Of a stretch of DNA of 64,000 nucleotides, positions 37,413 through 46,357 are shown in pieces (position 1 is the first letter of the stretch; each line of letters opens with the position of its first letter). The DNA comes from Streptomyces sclerotialus (GTDB lineage: Bacteria > Actinomycetota > Actinomycetes > Streptomycetales > Streptomycetaceae). The stretch spans positions 3,000,501-3,064,500 of the forward strand of contig NZ_JBFOHP010000002.1 in NCBI RefSeq assembly GCF_040907265.1. The letters are read 5' to 3'. The notes beneath the pieces were generated by a model. That model saw nothing but the letters and a program-made list of their open reading frames with translations, searched no databases and was not told the origin of the DNA. The position numbers and the translations under genes were made by a program.

Positions 37413-38105
37413 TCAAACCGAAACGGAACTCTTCCGGGTCGACACGATCTGGTCCACAAGACCGTACGCGAGGGACTCCTCGGCCGTCAGGATCTTGTCG
37501 CGCTCGATGTCGTCGCGGATCTTCTCGATCGGCGTGGTGGAGTGCTTGGCCAGCAGCTCCTCCAGCTGGGTGCGCATCCGCAGGATCTCGTTGGCGGCGA
37601 TCTCCAGGTCGGAGACCTGACCGCGGCCCGTCTCGCTGTACGGCTGGTGGATCAGCACGCGGGCGTTGGGCAGCGCCATCCGCTTGCCGGGGGTACCGGC
37701 GGCGAGCAGCACGGCCGCGGCGGAGGCCGCCTGGCCCATGCACACCGTCTGGATGTCCGGCTTCACGAACTGCATGGTGTCGTAGATCGCGGTGAGCGCC
37801 GTGAAGGAGCCGCCGGGCGAGTTGATGTAGATGGAGATGTCGCGGTCGGGGTCCATCGACTCCAGGCACAGCAGCTGCGCCATGACGTCGTTGGCCGACG
37901 CGTCGTCGATCTGCACGCCGAGGAAGATCACGCGCTCCTCGAAGAGCTTCGCGTACGGGTCGTACTCCCGCACGCCCTGCGAGGTGCGCTCCACGAAGCG
38001 CGGAACGATGTAACGCGACTCGGCCTGCGGGCCGGTGTACTGCGACTGGCCCGCGGACTCGGACATGGTCCGCTCGTACAGGCCGCTGCCGGGGAAGTTG
38101 TTCAT
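37413..38105 (-). CDS. clpP2: ATP-dependent Clp protease proteolytic subunit 2
   Basis: 230 residues from ATG 38105 ([14 protein letters not shown]); GTG 38117 and ATG 38036 are alternatives. Catalytic Ser lies in [14 protein letters not shown], His in [10 protein letters not shown], and Asp in the helix after, the ClpP triad. It forms mixed rings with ClpP1, whose gene is 68 bp upstream. The N-terminal part before EERVIFLG is probably a propeptide. Confidence 0.95.
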   Translation of the reverse strand: MNNFPGSGLYERTMSESAGQSQYTGPQAESRYIVPRFVERTSQGVREYDPYAKLFEERVIFLGVQIDDASANDVMAQLLCLESMDPDRDISIYINSPGGSFTALTAIYDTMQFVKPDIQTVCMGQAASAAAVLLAAGTPGKRMALPNARVLIHQPYSETGRGQVSDLEIAANEILRMRTQLEELLAKHSTTPIEKIRDDIERDKILTAEESLAYGLVDQIVSTRKSSVSV

Positions 38106-38172
38106 CTGGGTGTTCACCGTCCTGGTGGCGATCAAGTGGGCTGGGTCGGCTGGGGGTGAGTGGTCCGGGCCG

Positions 38173-38787
38173 TCAGGCGCCGGTGCCGCCCCCGCCCGGG
38201 ACGCCGGCGGCGGAGCCCATGACGTCGTCGATGAGGCCGTACTCCTTGGCCTCGTCGGCGGAGAACCAGCGGTCGCGGTCGGAGTCGCGGGTGATCTGCT
38301 CGACGGTCTGGCCGGTGTGGAAGGCGGTCAGCTCCGCCATCCGCTTCTTGGTGTGCAGCAGCCGCTCGGCGTGGATCTTGATGTCCGAGGCGGAGCCCGC
38401 CAGGCCCGCGGAGGGCTGGTGGATGAGGATCTCGGCGTTCGGCAGCGCGAAGCGCTTGCCCGGGGTGCCGGCGCTCAGCAGGAACTGGCCCATCGAGGCG
38501 GCCAGGCCCATGGCGATGGTGACCACGTCGTTCTTGATGTACTGCATGGTGTCGTAGATCGCCATGCCGGCCGTGATCGAGCCGCCCGGGGAGTTGATGT
38601 AGAGGAAGATGTCCTTGTCCGGCTCCGCGGCCAGGAGGAGCAGCTGCGCGGTGATCTTGTTGGCGATGTCGTCGTCGACCGGCTGGCCGAGGAAGATGAT
38701 CCGCTCGCCGAGCAGCCGGTTGTAGACCTGGTCGCCGAGGCCACCGAAGGTCGGCTCAGCGGCGGCGGAAGGCATCGGGATCGTCAC
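38173..38787 (-). CDS. clpP1: ATP-dependent Clp protease proteolytic subunit 1
   Basis: 204 residues from GTG 38787 with AGGTGG upstream. Catalytic Ser in [14 protein letters not shown], His in [13 protein letters not shown], the INSPGG substrate loop in [18 protein letters not shown], and a Gly-rich tail ([10 protein letters not shown]). It works with ClpP2 and ClpX/ClpC in regulated proteolysis. A ClgR operator lies 175 bp upstream. Confidence 0.96.
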   Translation of the reverse strand: MTIPMPSAAAEPTFGGLGDQVYNRLLGERIIFLGQPVDDDIANKITAQLLLLAAEPDKDIFLYINSPGGSITAGMAIYDTMQYIKNDVVTIAMGLAASMGQFLLSAGTPGKRFALPNAEILIHQPSAGLAGSASDIKIHAERLLHTKKRMAELTAFHTGQTVEQITRDSDRDRWFSADEAKEYGLIDDVMGSAAGVPGGGGTGA

Positions 38788-38960
38788 GTGTCCACCTGCT
38801 CGTTGTCGGACGGCTTTTCAGGACCGTCTCAGCGTCGTCGTCTGGGGCGCGGGGCCCGGCGCCGCGTTGGTGCCCCCGGCGCGGCGTCGGAAAGTCCCCT
38901 GCCCACGTATCTACGGACCCTAACGCGCTGGTCGGCGGGCGCCATCCCGCATCGAGAACT

Positions 38961-38974
38961 GTTCGCTCTGAGCG
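38961..38974. promoter_or_regulatory. ClgR operator upstream of clpP1
   Basis: GTTCGCTCTGAGCG matches the published ClgR motif GTTCGC-N5-GCG exactly. In Streptomyces, ClgR activates clpP1 and other proteolysis genes, so the site fits the downstream gene. Confidence 0.8.
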
Positions 38975-39021
38975 CAGGTGCCCGGTGCGCTCCCGGGGCC
39001 GGCGGGAAGCGCGGATACACG

Positions 39022-39058
39022 ACGGGCCCGGACACGGCGGTTGCGTGTCCGGGCCCGT
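39022..39058 (-). terminator. Terminator after tig
   Basis: Perfect 15-bp stem, 39022-39036 with 39044-39058, loop of 7, about 64 bp past the tig stop. Confidence 0.75.
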
Positions 39059-39121
39059 ACGTCAGCGTGCTGTGCGGCCGTGGGGGCCGCGGGTCCCGGC
39101 CCTGGCGGGCCGGGCGCGGAC

Positions 39122-40525
39122 TCAGGCCTTCTCGTCCTCGGCCTGCTCGTCCTTGGCCTCGGCGGCCTCGGCGGTGGCGTTCTCCACGGCCTCGACGGTC
39201 TCGGCGGTCTCGTCCTCGTCGTCCAGGTCGACGACCTCACCGTTGGTGTCCTTGACCGTGGCGGCCTCGACGACGACCGCGAGGGCCTTGCCGCGGGCGA
39301 CCTCGCCGACGAGCATCGGCACCTGGCCGCCCTCGACGACGGCCTGCGCGAACTGGTCGGGGGACATGCCGGAGGACTGCGCGCGGCGCATGAGGTGCTC
39401 GGTGAGCTCCTCCTGGCTGACGTTCAGCTTCTCCTTGTTGACCAGCTCGTCGAGGACGAACTGGGTCTTGATGCCCTTCTCCGCCTGCTCCTTGGTCTCG
39501 GCGTCGAACTCCTCCTCGGTCTTGCCCTGGAACTCCAGGTACTTCGCGAGGTCGAGGCCCATCTGGCCGAGCTGGTGGTTCACGAGGTTGTGCTTGCGGG
39601 TCTCGATCTCGTCCGCGAGCAGCTTCTCGGGGATCGGGACCTCGACGAGCTTGAGCAGCTCCTCCAGGACCTTCTCCTGGGCCTGGGTGGCCTGGTCGTA
39701 CTTCTTCATCTGCGCGAGGCGCTTGCGGCTGTCGTCCTTGAGCTCGTCAAGGGTGTCGAACTCGCTGGCCAGCTGCGCGAAGTCGTCGTCCAGAGCGGGC
39801 AGCTCCTTGGCCTTGACCTCGGTGACCTCGACCGTGACCTCGGCCTCCTTGCCCGCGGCGGAGCCGCCCTTGAGCTCGGAGGTGAAGGTGGCCTCGCCGC
39901 CGGCCTCCAGGCCCTTGACGGCGTCGTCGATGCCGTCGAGCAGCTCGCCGGAGCCGATGGTGTAGCTGACGCCCTCGGCCACGCCGTCCTCGAGGACCTC
40001 GCCGTCGACCTTGGCCTGCAGGTTGATCGTCACGACGTCGCCCTCGGCGGCGGCACGCTCGACCACGGAGGTGGAGGCGAAGCGCTCACGGAGCTGCTCG
40101 ACCGAGTTCTCGACGTCCTCGTCCGACACCTCGACGGCGTCGACCTCGACCTCGATGCCGGAGTAGTCCGGGATCTCCAGGGCGGGGCGGACGTCGACCT
40201 CGGCGGTGAAGGCCAGCAGCTCGCCGTCCTTCAGCTCGGTGATGTCGACCTCGGGCTGGCCGAGGACGTTCAGCTCACCCTCGTTGACCGCCTCGGTGTA
40301 GAACTTCGGGAGCGCGTCGTTGACGGCCTCCTCCAGCACCGCACCGCGGCCGAACCGCTGGTCGATCACGCGGGCCGGGATCTTGCCCTGGCGGAAGCCC
40401 TTCACCGTGACCTGCTGGTTGATCTTCTTGTACGCCGCGTCGAGGCTGGGCTTGAGCTCCTCGAAGGGCACCTCGACAGTGAGCCGAACCCGGGTCGGGT
40501 TCAGGGTCTCCACGGCGCTCTTCAC
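39122..40525 (-). CDS. tig: Trigger factor
   Basis: 467 residues from GTG 40525, with AAGGAGA 7 bases upstream. Ribosome-binding N-domain with the TF signature [17 protein letters not shown], a PPIase (FKBP-like) domain about 150-245 ([21 protein letters not shown]), and the C-terminal chaperone arms. The last 35 residues are acidic (Asp/Glu/Ala). It folds nascent chains; its place next to clpP1 and clpX is the classic bacterial order. Confidence 0.96.
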   Translation of the reverse strand: MKSAVETLNPTRVRLTVEVPFEELKPSLDAAYKKINQQVTVKGFRQGKIPARVIDQRFGRGAVLEEAVNDALPKFYTEAVNEGELNVLGQPEVDITELKDGELLAFTAEVDVRPALEIPDYSGIEVEVDAVEVSDEDVENSVEQLRERFASTSVVERAAAEGDVVTINLQAKVDGEVLEDGVAEGVSYTIGSGELLDGIDDAVKGLEAGGEATFTSELKGGSAAGKEAEVTVEVTEVKAKELPALDDDFAQLASEFDTLDELKDDSRKRLAQMKKYDQATQAQEKVLEELLKLVEVPIPEKLLADEIETRKHNLVNHQLGQMGLDLAKYLEFQGKTEEEFDAETKEQAEKGIKTQFVLDELVNKEKLNVSQEELTEHLMRRAQSSGMSPDQFAQAVVEGGQVPMLVGEVARGKALAVVVEAATVKDTNGEVVDLDDEDETAETVEAVENATAEAAEAKDEQAEDEKA

Positions 40526-40651
40526 GGTTCGGTCTCCTTGGGGCTGACTTCTGGGGTTCTGCTGGTAGATCCCCCGGCCTTCGAGACGCGCGTGGCGTAT
40601 CGGGCCCGGCGGATCGCGCCCGGGAGAGAGGCACACGGACGCGCAGCTTGC

Positions 40652-40682
40652 ATAGTAACCGCAAGCACGACGCGCCCCACAA
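40652..40682 (-). promoter_or_regulatory. Candidate promoter of tig
   Basis: On the minus strand TTGTGG (40677-40682) and TACTAT (40652-40657) are 19 bases apart, about 125 bp before the tig start. Only a moderate match. Confidence 0.3.
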
Positions 40683-40764
40683 TGCGATCTTGACAACACC
40701 CGTTTGCGCAGGCCGGGCGGTGGATGATTGCAATAGTGGGGATGGCTGGAAAGCCACATGACAG

Positions 40765-40838
40765 TCGGGGTGGCCGGATTCGAACCGACGACCTTCCGCT
40801 CCCAAAGCGGACGCGCTACCAAGCTGCGCCACACCCCG
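40765..40838 (-). tRNA. tRNA-Pro (TGG)
   Basis: 74 nt, read 5' to 3' on the minus strand. Acceptor arms CGGGGTG/CACCCCG pair fully; the anticodon loop is TTTGGGA with anticodon TGG; the T-loop GGTTCGAATCC is standard. No CCA is encoded. Confidence 0.95.
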
Positions 40839-40976
40839 TCGGTGCGACACGTAGGGTACATGCCCGCAGGCCATGCGGCTGCCAGATATCCGAGGGACGA
40901 GTGGGGTGTGCGGCAGGCGGCCCGGACCCGCTACGATGCTCACCGTGCCGGAGCCGCTTCGCGGTCCACGGCGCAT

Positions 40977-41050
40977 GCGGGCGTAGCTCAATGGTAGAGC
41001 CCTAGTCTTCCAAACTAGCTACGCGGGTTCGATTCCCGTCGCCCGCTCCA
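40977..41050 (+). tRNA. tRNA-Gly (TCC)
   Basis: Acceptor GCGGGCG pairs with CGCCCGC; anticodon stem CTAGT/ACTAG with loop CTTCCAA, anticodon TCC; T-loop GGTTCGATTCC. An encoded CCA ends the gene at 41050. A strong hairpin follows. Confidence 0.96.
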
Positions 41051-41051
41051 G

Positions 41052-41098
41052 GACGGAAGGCCCGGTCGCGCGCAGGACGGCGCGGCCGGGCCTTCGTC
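41052..41098 (+). terminator. Terminator after tRNA-Gly
   Basis: Arms 41056-41070 and 41081-41095 pair over 15 bp with one G-T pair, loop of 10, with three further pairs at the base. Confidence 0.75.
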
Positions 41099-41137
41099 GT
41101 ATCCCGCGGTACGCGCGGGCTGGCTAGGGTGCGGGGC

Positions 41138-41506
41138 ATGGAGATCTGGGTGAATCCCGCGTGTTCGAAGTGCCGGTCCGCCGTGCAGCTGCTGGACGAG
41201 GAAGGCGCGCAGTACACCGTGCGCCGCTATCTGGAGGACCCGCCGAGCGCGGCGGAGCTGCGGGCGGTGCTGGACCGCCTCGGGCTGGAGCCGTGGGACA
41301 TCACGCGCACGCAGGAGGCCGCGGCGAAGGAGCTGGGCCTGAAGGACTGGGAGCGGACGGCGGACGCGCGGGAGCGCTGGATCGAGGCGCTGGCCGCGCA
41401 TCCGAAGCTGATCCAGCGGCCGATCATCACCGCGGACGACGGGAGCGCCGTGGTGGGCCGCAGCGAGGAGTCCGTACGGGACGCGCTGTCCCGCGGCCAG
41501 AGGTGA
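41138..41506 (+). CDS. ArsC/Spx family thioredoxin-fold protein
   Basis: 122 residues from ATG 41138 (MEIWVNPACSKCRSAV); a GTG three codons earlier is possible. It has the ArsC thioredoxin-like fold with a CSKC motif at residues 9-12, the later conserved RPIITADDG (arginine of ArsC) and GRSEESVRDAL. It may be a glutaredoxin-coupled arsenate reductase, but Spx-like proteins share this pattern and no ars operon is near. Confidence 0.85.
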   Translation: MEIWVNPACSKCRSAVQLLDEEGAQYTVRRYLEDPPSAAELRAVLDRLGLEPWDITRTQEAAAKELGLKDWERTADARERWIEALAAHPKLIQRPIITADDGSAVVGRSEESVRDALSRGQR

Positions 41507-41595
41507 GCCGGCGGTAGCGAGGCGAGCGGCGCCGGGCCGCGGGGAGCCGGTCCGGTGCCCTGTTCGCGTCGACCGGGAGCCGTCACACCGCCCGG

Positions 41596-41790
41596 TCAGA
41601 AGCTGATGTTGTTGATCGTGTCCGCGACGGAGTTGAAGAAACGGTTCACGGACGGGGCTATGCCGGTGGACGCGAGAAAGAAGCCGAAGAGGATGGCGAC
41701 GAGCGCGGGCCCCCACTTCAGCGACTTGTTGCGCAGCAGCACGATCAGGATGATCGCCAACAGCAGCACCACAGACAGGGAAAGTTCCAC
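41596..41790 (-). CDS. Small single-pass membrane protein
   Basis: 64 residues from GTG 41790. A long hydrophobic N-terminal helix (LSLSVVLLLAIILIVLL), a short basic turn RNKSLKWG, and a second hydrophobic segment (ALVAILFGFFLAST), ending in a polar tail. It matches a small protein conserved in streptomycetes as I recall, of unknown function. Confidence 0.75.
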   Translation of the reverse strand: MELSLSVVLLLAIILIVLLRNKSLKWGPALVAILFGFFLASTGIAPSVNRFFNSVADTINNISF

Positions 41791-42416
41791 AACTGATCAC
41801 ACCCTTGGTCGGAACGCCACACCGGCCCTGGAAGCATGCAGCCGTGCATACCCCCGCCGGCACCCATCGTGCCACCAAGTCAGTACCCGGTGGAGACGAG
41901 TGACGAATCATCGGCCAAGGCTTTACGCAGTTCCGGCACTGCCGCGTCTTCCGGACAGCTCTCCCCACCGGCCCGCGCGCAATAATTGAACGGTGCCGTT
42001 CCGGCCGCCGATTCGGCCTGATCATTTCCTCCGGACGGCCGTCCAGCGCGCCGCGTATACCCACTTCACGCGCGGGAATTCGAATTCCGGAAAGCCGTTC
42101 GCGTGAGAAGGGCCACGCGAGCAGAACGTCACACAGCGGGACATTCCCTCCGGGGCACCCCCGAGGCATATGAACCTTTAAAGTGGGATTATTCCGTACA
42201 GAGCGGGCACGGATCCGCCTGGTCGGAGAAAGGCCGGATCTTCCCGCCTGTCCGCGATCTCCGCGGGTAGCAGCAGAAATACCAGGGCGACAAGAAGACG
42301 GTTTTACGCAATCTCCGGTCCACCACTAAGGTGCCTCAGATGTTCCACGCTGCCATGACCCCACGGCGCGCAGTGCGGCCCCCGGCCTTCCGTTCCGTTT
42401 CCGGACGGGAGGCCTC
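41791..42416. other. 626-bp intergenic region before the acyltransferase gene
   Basis: No convincing gene. The region is less GC-rich than its surroundings (for example 42065-42200). It holds a perfect 14-bp palindrome GGAATTCGAATTCC (42075-42088) inside wider arms TCACGCG (42066-42072) and CGCGTGA (42100-42106), which may be an operator or cruciform. Confidence 0.6.
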
Positions 42417-43604
42417 ATGACGAGCAGTCCGAGCCCGCACGGCGACCGGCGAAGCCCACTCCCCGCGGCCACGGAATCCGTGGCCGTCGCCGCCCCTCCG
42501 GGGGCGCAGGACACCCCGGCCGCGGCGCAGAAGCAGGACACTCCGGCCGCGCCGAAGAAAAAGGAACGCGACCCGTTCTTCGACAACGCGAAGTACCTGG
42601 CGATCGTGCTGGTGGCGATGGGCCACGCCTGGGAGCCGCTGACCGACGGCAGCCGTGCCGCCGAAGCGCTCTACATGGTCGTCTACACCTTTCACATGCC
42701 GGCGTTCATCCTGATCTCCGGCTACTTCTCGCGCAGCTTCGACATGCGCAAGGACCGGCTGCAGCGGCTGATCACCGGCGTGGCCGTGCCGTACGTGATC
42801 TTCGAGGTGGCGTACAGCCTCTTCAAGCGCTGGGCCGACCACGACCCGGGCCATCCGATCAGCCTGCTGGACCCGTGGTTCCTGACCTGGTTCCTGGTCG
42901 CGCTGTTCGTCTGGCGGCTCACCACGCCGCTGTGGAAGATCGTGCGCTGGCCCGTCCCGCTGGCCCTGGCCATCGCGATGCTGGCCTCCATCTCGCCGGA
43001 CATCGGCGACGACCTGGACCTCCAGCGGGTCCTGCAGTTCCTGCCGTTCTTCGTCATCGGGCTCTTCATGAAGCCCGAGCACTTCCGGTGGGCGCAGCGC
43101 CGCGCGGTGAAGTGGGCCTCGCTGCCGGTCTTCGCGTCGGCCGTCGTCATGGCGTACTGGGCGGCGCCCCGGATGACCTCGGCCTGGTTCTACCACCGCG
43201 ACAGCGCGCAGGAGCTGGGCGCTCCCTGGTGGTCCGGGCTGGTCATGACGCTGGCCATGTTCGGCTGCTCGGTGGTGCTGGTGACCTGCTTCTTCGCCTG
43301 GGTGCCGAAGCGCCGTACGTGGTTCACGGTGCTGGGCGCCGGCACGCTGTACGGCTACCTGCTGCACGGCTTCCTGGCGAAGGGCTCGCGCTTCTGGGGC
43401 TGGTTCGACGACTACCAGTGGCTGCACACGCCGCTGGGTGAGATCGCGGTGACGCTGATCGCGGCCGCGGTGGTCACCGCGCTGTGCACGCCACCGGTGC
43501 AGCGGGCCTTCCGGTTCGCGATGGAGCCGAAGATGGCCTGGGCGTTCAAGAAGGACCCGGCCGACGCGGCGCGGGCCCGCGGAGCCGGCGGCACGGCGGC
43601 GTAA
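42417..43604 (+). CDS. Acyltransferase family membrane protein
   Basis: 395 residues, about ten membrane helices, of the acyltransferase 3 (OafA/YrhL-like) family. The signature near the start is FFDNAKYLAIVLVAMGHAWEP followed by YTFHMPAFILISGYF, with the conserved catalytic His in GH. An N-terminal cytoplasmic stretch of about 50 residues is Ala/Pro/Glu-rich. It probably transfers acyl groups to an envelope polymer or glycolipid; the acceptor is unknown. It ends at a strong terminator. Confidence 0.88.
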   Translation: MTSSPSPHGDRRSPLPAATESVAVAAPPGAQDTPAAAQKQDTPAAPKKKERDPFFDNAKYLAIVLVAMGHAWEPLTDGSRAAEALYMVVYTFHMPAFILISGYFSRSFDMRKDRLQRLITGVAVPYVIFEVAYSLFKRWADHDPGHPISLLDPWFLTWFLVALFVWRLTTPLWKIVRWPVPLALAIAMLASISPDIGDDLDLQRVLQFLPFFVIGLFMKPEHFRWAQRRAVKWASLPVFASAVVMAYWAAPRMTSAWFYHRDSAQELGAPWWSGLVMTLAMFGCSVVLVTCFFAWVPKRRTWFTVLGAGTLYGYLLHGFLAKGSRFWGWFDDYQWLHTPLGEIAVTLIAAAVVTALCTPPVQRAFRFAMEPKMAWAFKKDPADAARARGAGGTAA

Positions 43605-43627
43605 GCGGCGCCCGGTACGGGCTCTCG

Positions 43628-43666
43628 AGGTGCGGGAGCGGCAGTGATGCCGCTCCCGCACCTTTT
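43628..43666 (+). terminator. Terminator after the acyltransferase gene
   Basis: Perfect 16-bp stem (43628-43643 with 43648-43663, loop GTGA) followed by TTT, the most canonical intrinsic terminator in the window. Confidence 0.9.
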
Positions 43667-43822
43667 GCGTTCCGCGGCTCCCGGACGATCCGGAACCCCT
43701 CCAGAAGTCGTTTGGTAAACTAATTACATACGCTCTCTTGACCTTGTTTTGACCATTGCCCTTGCCCGAGCCCCACCCGAACCTCTGGAGGAGCCATCGG
43801 ACACGCGGAGACCCTCGTCGCC

Positions 43823-45019
43823 ATGGGCGGAGCCTTTCTGGCCGCCGCCGTCCTCGCCCGCCTCGGCGGCCGCATCGGCCTGCCGACCATCCCCCTCTTC
43901 ATCCTGGCCGGCATCCTGCTCGGCCCGAACACCCCCGGTTACGTCCTCGTCTCCGATCCGCACGATCTGGAGATGCTCTCGCTGCTCGGCCTGGTGCTGC
44001 TGCTCTTCTACCTGGGTCTTGAGTTCCACATGGACGACCTCAAGACCGGCGGCCGCAAGATGGCCCTGGCCGGCGGCGCGTACCTCGCGCTGAACGTCGG
44101 CGCGGGCCTCGGCTTCGGCTTCGCGCTCGGCTGGGGCACGGCGGAGGCGCTGGTGCTGGCCGGTGTGCTCGGCATCTCGTCCTCGGCCATCGTCACCAAG
44201 GTCCTGGTCGACCTGGGCCGGCTCGGCAATCCGGAGACCCGGCCGATCCTCGGCATCATCGTGGTCGAGGACATCTTCCTCGCCCTCTACCTGGCCGCCC
44301 TGCAGCCGGTGATCTCCGGTGCCGACTCCATGACCTCCGCAGCGGTCGACGCCGGCAAGGCCTTCGGGTTCCTGCTGCTGCTCGCCGCCGCAGCGCGCTG
44401 GGGCACCAAGCTGGTCGGCCGGCTGATCGCCACCCGCGACAACGAACTCCTCGTGATCTCCTTCCTCGGCGCGGCCGTACTGGTCGCGGGCGTTTCCGAG
44501 GTCTTCGGGGTCGCCGACGCGATCGGCGCGTTCATGGTCGGCCTGATGCTCGGCAGCACCAGTTCCGGCGAGCGGATACGCGAGCTGGTGCACCCCCTGC
44601 GGGACGCCTTCGGCGCGATCTTCTTCTTCGCGTTCGGCCTGTCCATCGACCCGGGCGACCTGCCCACCGTCGTCTGGCCGGTGCTGATCGCGGTGGCGGT
44701 GACGCTGCTGATGAACGTCTTCGCCGGGCTCGTCGCCGCCCGCATCTACCGCTTCGGGCCGCGGCCCGCCGCGAACATCGCCACCTCACTGCTGGCCCGC
44801 GGCGAGTTCGCGCTGATCCTGGCGACGATGGCCGCGACGGCCGGTCTGGACGGCCGGCTGTCACCGTTCATCGCCGGGTACGTCCTGATCCTCGCGGTGC
44901 TGGGCCCGCTGGCCGCCGGGCGCGCGAACTGGCTGGCGCGCATCCTGCCGGGACGCTCCGCACGGCGTACGGAGGAGCCGGCGGAGGCCGAGCCGGTGGC
45001 GGCCGGACAGGGCGCCTGA
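43823..45019 (+). CDS. CPA2 family cation:proton antiporter
   Basis: 398 residues from ATG 43823 as minimal start, about 12 membrane helices. Kef/CPA2 features: LGRxGGRIGLPTIPLFILAGILLGP at the start, the discontinuous-helix region GISSSAIVTKVLVDLG with ILGIIVVEDIFLAL (the conserved ED), and later FAFGLSIDPGDLP. It exchanges Na+ or K+ for protons. The frame continues to an ATC at 43796 directly behind a GGAGGAG element, so translation may begin there. It is convergent with the PP2C gene across a hairpin. Confidence 0.9.
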   Translation: MGGAFLAAAVLARLGGRIGLPTIPLFILAGILLGPNTPGYVLVSDPHDLEMLSLLGLVLLLFYLGLEFHMDDLKTGGRKMALAGGAYLALNVGAGLGFGFALGWGTAEALVLAGVLGISSSAIVTKVLVDLGRLGNPETRPILGIIVVEDIFLALYLAALQPVISGADSMTSAAVDAGKAFGFLLLLAAAARWGTKLVGRLIATRDNELLVISFLGAAVLVAGVSEVFGVADAIGAFMVGLMLGSTSSGERIRELVHPLRDAFGAIFFFAFGLSIDPGDLPTVVWPVLIAVAVTLLMNVFAGLVAARIYRFGPRPAANIATSLLARGEFALILATMAATAGLDGRLSPFIAGYVLILAVLGPLAAGRANWLARILPGRSARRTEEPAEAEPVAAGQGA

Positions 45020-45024
45020 CCCCG

Positions 45025-45048
45025 GCGCGGGCTCACCCGGGCCCGCGC
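45025..45048. terminator. Convergent terminator between antiporter and PP2C genes
   Basis: An 8-bp GCGCGGGC/GCCCGCGC stem with an 8-base loop, 6 bp past the antiporter stop. Short but GC-rich. Confidence 0.5.
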
Positions 45049-45087
45049 TCCCCGGCCCCTGCCCCGCCGAGAACGTACGGCAGGCCC

Positions 45088-46230
45088 TCAGTCCCGGGAG
45101 ATCAGCAGCAGCGCGCGGTCGTCGTGCACGTCCTTGGCGACCGCCTCGATCAGATGCCAGGCGGCACCGGTGAAGCCGGCGGTCACATAGCGGTCGGCCT
45201 CGCCGGTGAGGCGGTCGATGCCCTCGGCGATGTCCCGGTCGGCCGCCTCGACCAGCCCGTCGGTGAAGAGCATCAGGACGTCGCCCGGACGCAGCGTGCC
45301 CTTGATCGGGTCGAACTGGACGCCGTCCATGATGCCGAGCAGCGGCCCCTCCGCCGCCTTCTGCTCCCAGCGGCCGCTGCCCGCGCTCAGCTGGAGGGCC
45401 GGCGGATGCCCGGCGGAGAACAGCTCGTAGTCCCCGGACTCCAGGTCCAGTACGAGGTGGATGGCGGTCGCGAAGCCCTCGCTCCAGTCCTGGCGGAGCA
45501 GGTAGCCGTTGGCCGCGGGCAGGAAGCCGTGCGGCGGCAGCGAGCCCAGCAGGCCGCCGAACGCGCCCGACAGCAGCAGCGCCCGGGAGGCGGCGTCCAT
45601 CCCCTTGCCGGAGACGTCCGTGAGGACGACCTCCAGGATGTGGCCGCCGTGCGTGCGCGAGGCGACGACGAAGTCACCCGAGAAGGACTGGCCGCCCGCC
45701 GGCCGCAGCGACATCTCCCGGTGCCAGCCGCGCGGCAGCTGCGGCAGCGCGCTCTGCACCCGGATCCGCTCGCGCAGGTCGAAGAGCATCGTGCCGCCGC
45801 GCCGCCACGGCACCCCCACCCGGCTGCGGAACTGCGCGATCAGCAGCCCGAGGAGGCCCACCGCCGCGACCACCAGGACCGTGCCGGGCGTGATCCGGTC
45901 CGGCCCCTGCTCGTACGGGCCGAGCAGCGCCGCCTCCACGATCAGGGCCACCGCCGAGGCGCCGTACAGGGCCAGCAGGCTGGAGGGGCGCAGCAGCAGG
46001 CCGCCGGCGACGATCGGCAGGACCAGGGCGGTCGGGGCGAACCAGTCGGGGTGCCAGACGGTGCAGCCCGCGAGGACCGGTACGGAGAGCAGCAGGGCGG
46101 CCAGCGCGACCCAGTCGGAGCCGTCGCCGCGGAAGTAGTCGACCATGGCCTTGCGCACGCCGATGCGAGCCCGGTGCATCGCCTTGCGCACCCGGGCCGT
46201 CAGGGTCTCCGCTGCCGCGCCGCTCGCCAT
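45088..46230 (-). CDS. Membrane-anchored PP2C (SpoIIE-type) phosphatase
   Basis: 380 residues from ATG 46230. Four or five membrane helices (about 45-160; VALAALLLSVPVLAGC, ALVLPIVAGGLLL, VLVVAAVGLLGLLIAQF), then a PP2C_SIG/SpoIIE phosphatase domain with the metal-binding acidic motifs VLTDVSGKGMDAA and MLFTDGLVEAADRD. Such proteins dephosphorylate anti-anti-sigma factors to control sigma factor switching. No partner is adjacent; the divergent gene is the Eis-like acetyltransferase. Confidence 0.9.
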   Translation of the reverse strand: MASGAAAETLTARVRKAMHRARIGVRKAMVDYFRGDGSDWVALAALLLSVPVLAGCTVWHPDWFAPTALVLPIVAGGLLLRPSSLLALYGASAVALIVEAALLGPYEQGPDRITPGTVLVVAAVGLLGLLIAQFRSRVGVPWRRGGTMLFDLRERIRVQSALPQLPRGWHREMSLRPAGGQSFSGDFVVASRTHGGHILEVVLTDVSGKGMDAASRALLLSGAFGGLLGSLPPHGFLPAANGYLLRQDWSEGFATAIHLVLDLESGDYELFSAGHPPALQLSAGSGRWEQKAAEGPLLGIMDGVQFDPIKGTLRPGDVLMLFTDGLVEAADRDIAEGIDRLTGEADRYVTAGFTGAAWHLIEAVAKDVHDDRALLLISRD

Positions 46231-46357
46231 TGCCCCGTGACCATATCCACCCCTTTGGCGGCGCGTCGATTCGTGGCACGCCGCCCGCGGCAATTGCCAG
46301 GAAAACGTGTTCGAAATCCAGTCGCGTCCGCGAGGCGCGGCCTGCTACGCATGGGCT

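Larger units (their letters stand above)
38788..39121. other. 334-bp regulatory gap between tig and clpP1
   Basis: No gene is supported. It contains the tig terminator (39022-39058) and the ClgR box (38961-38974); the rest is GC-rich leader to clpP1. Confidence 0.6.

Noticed and set aside
40765..41050. Two tRNA genes as possible integration sites of a mobile element
   Set aside because: No integrase, excisionase or duplicated tRNA 3' end was seen nearby.
43710..43740. AT-rich TTGGTAAACTAATTACATAC as a MarR- or Rex-like operator
   Set aside because: The inverted repeats are only 4 bases; it is more simply part of a promoter for the antiporter gene.
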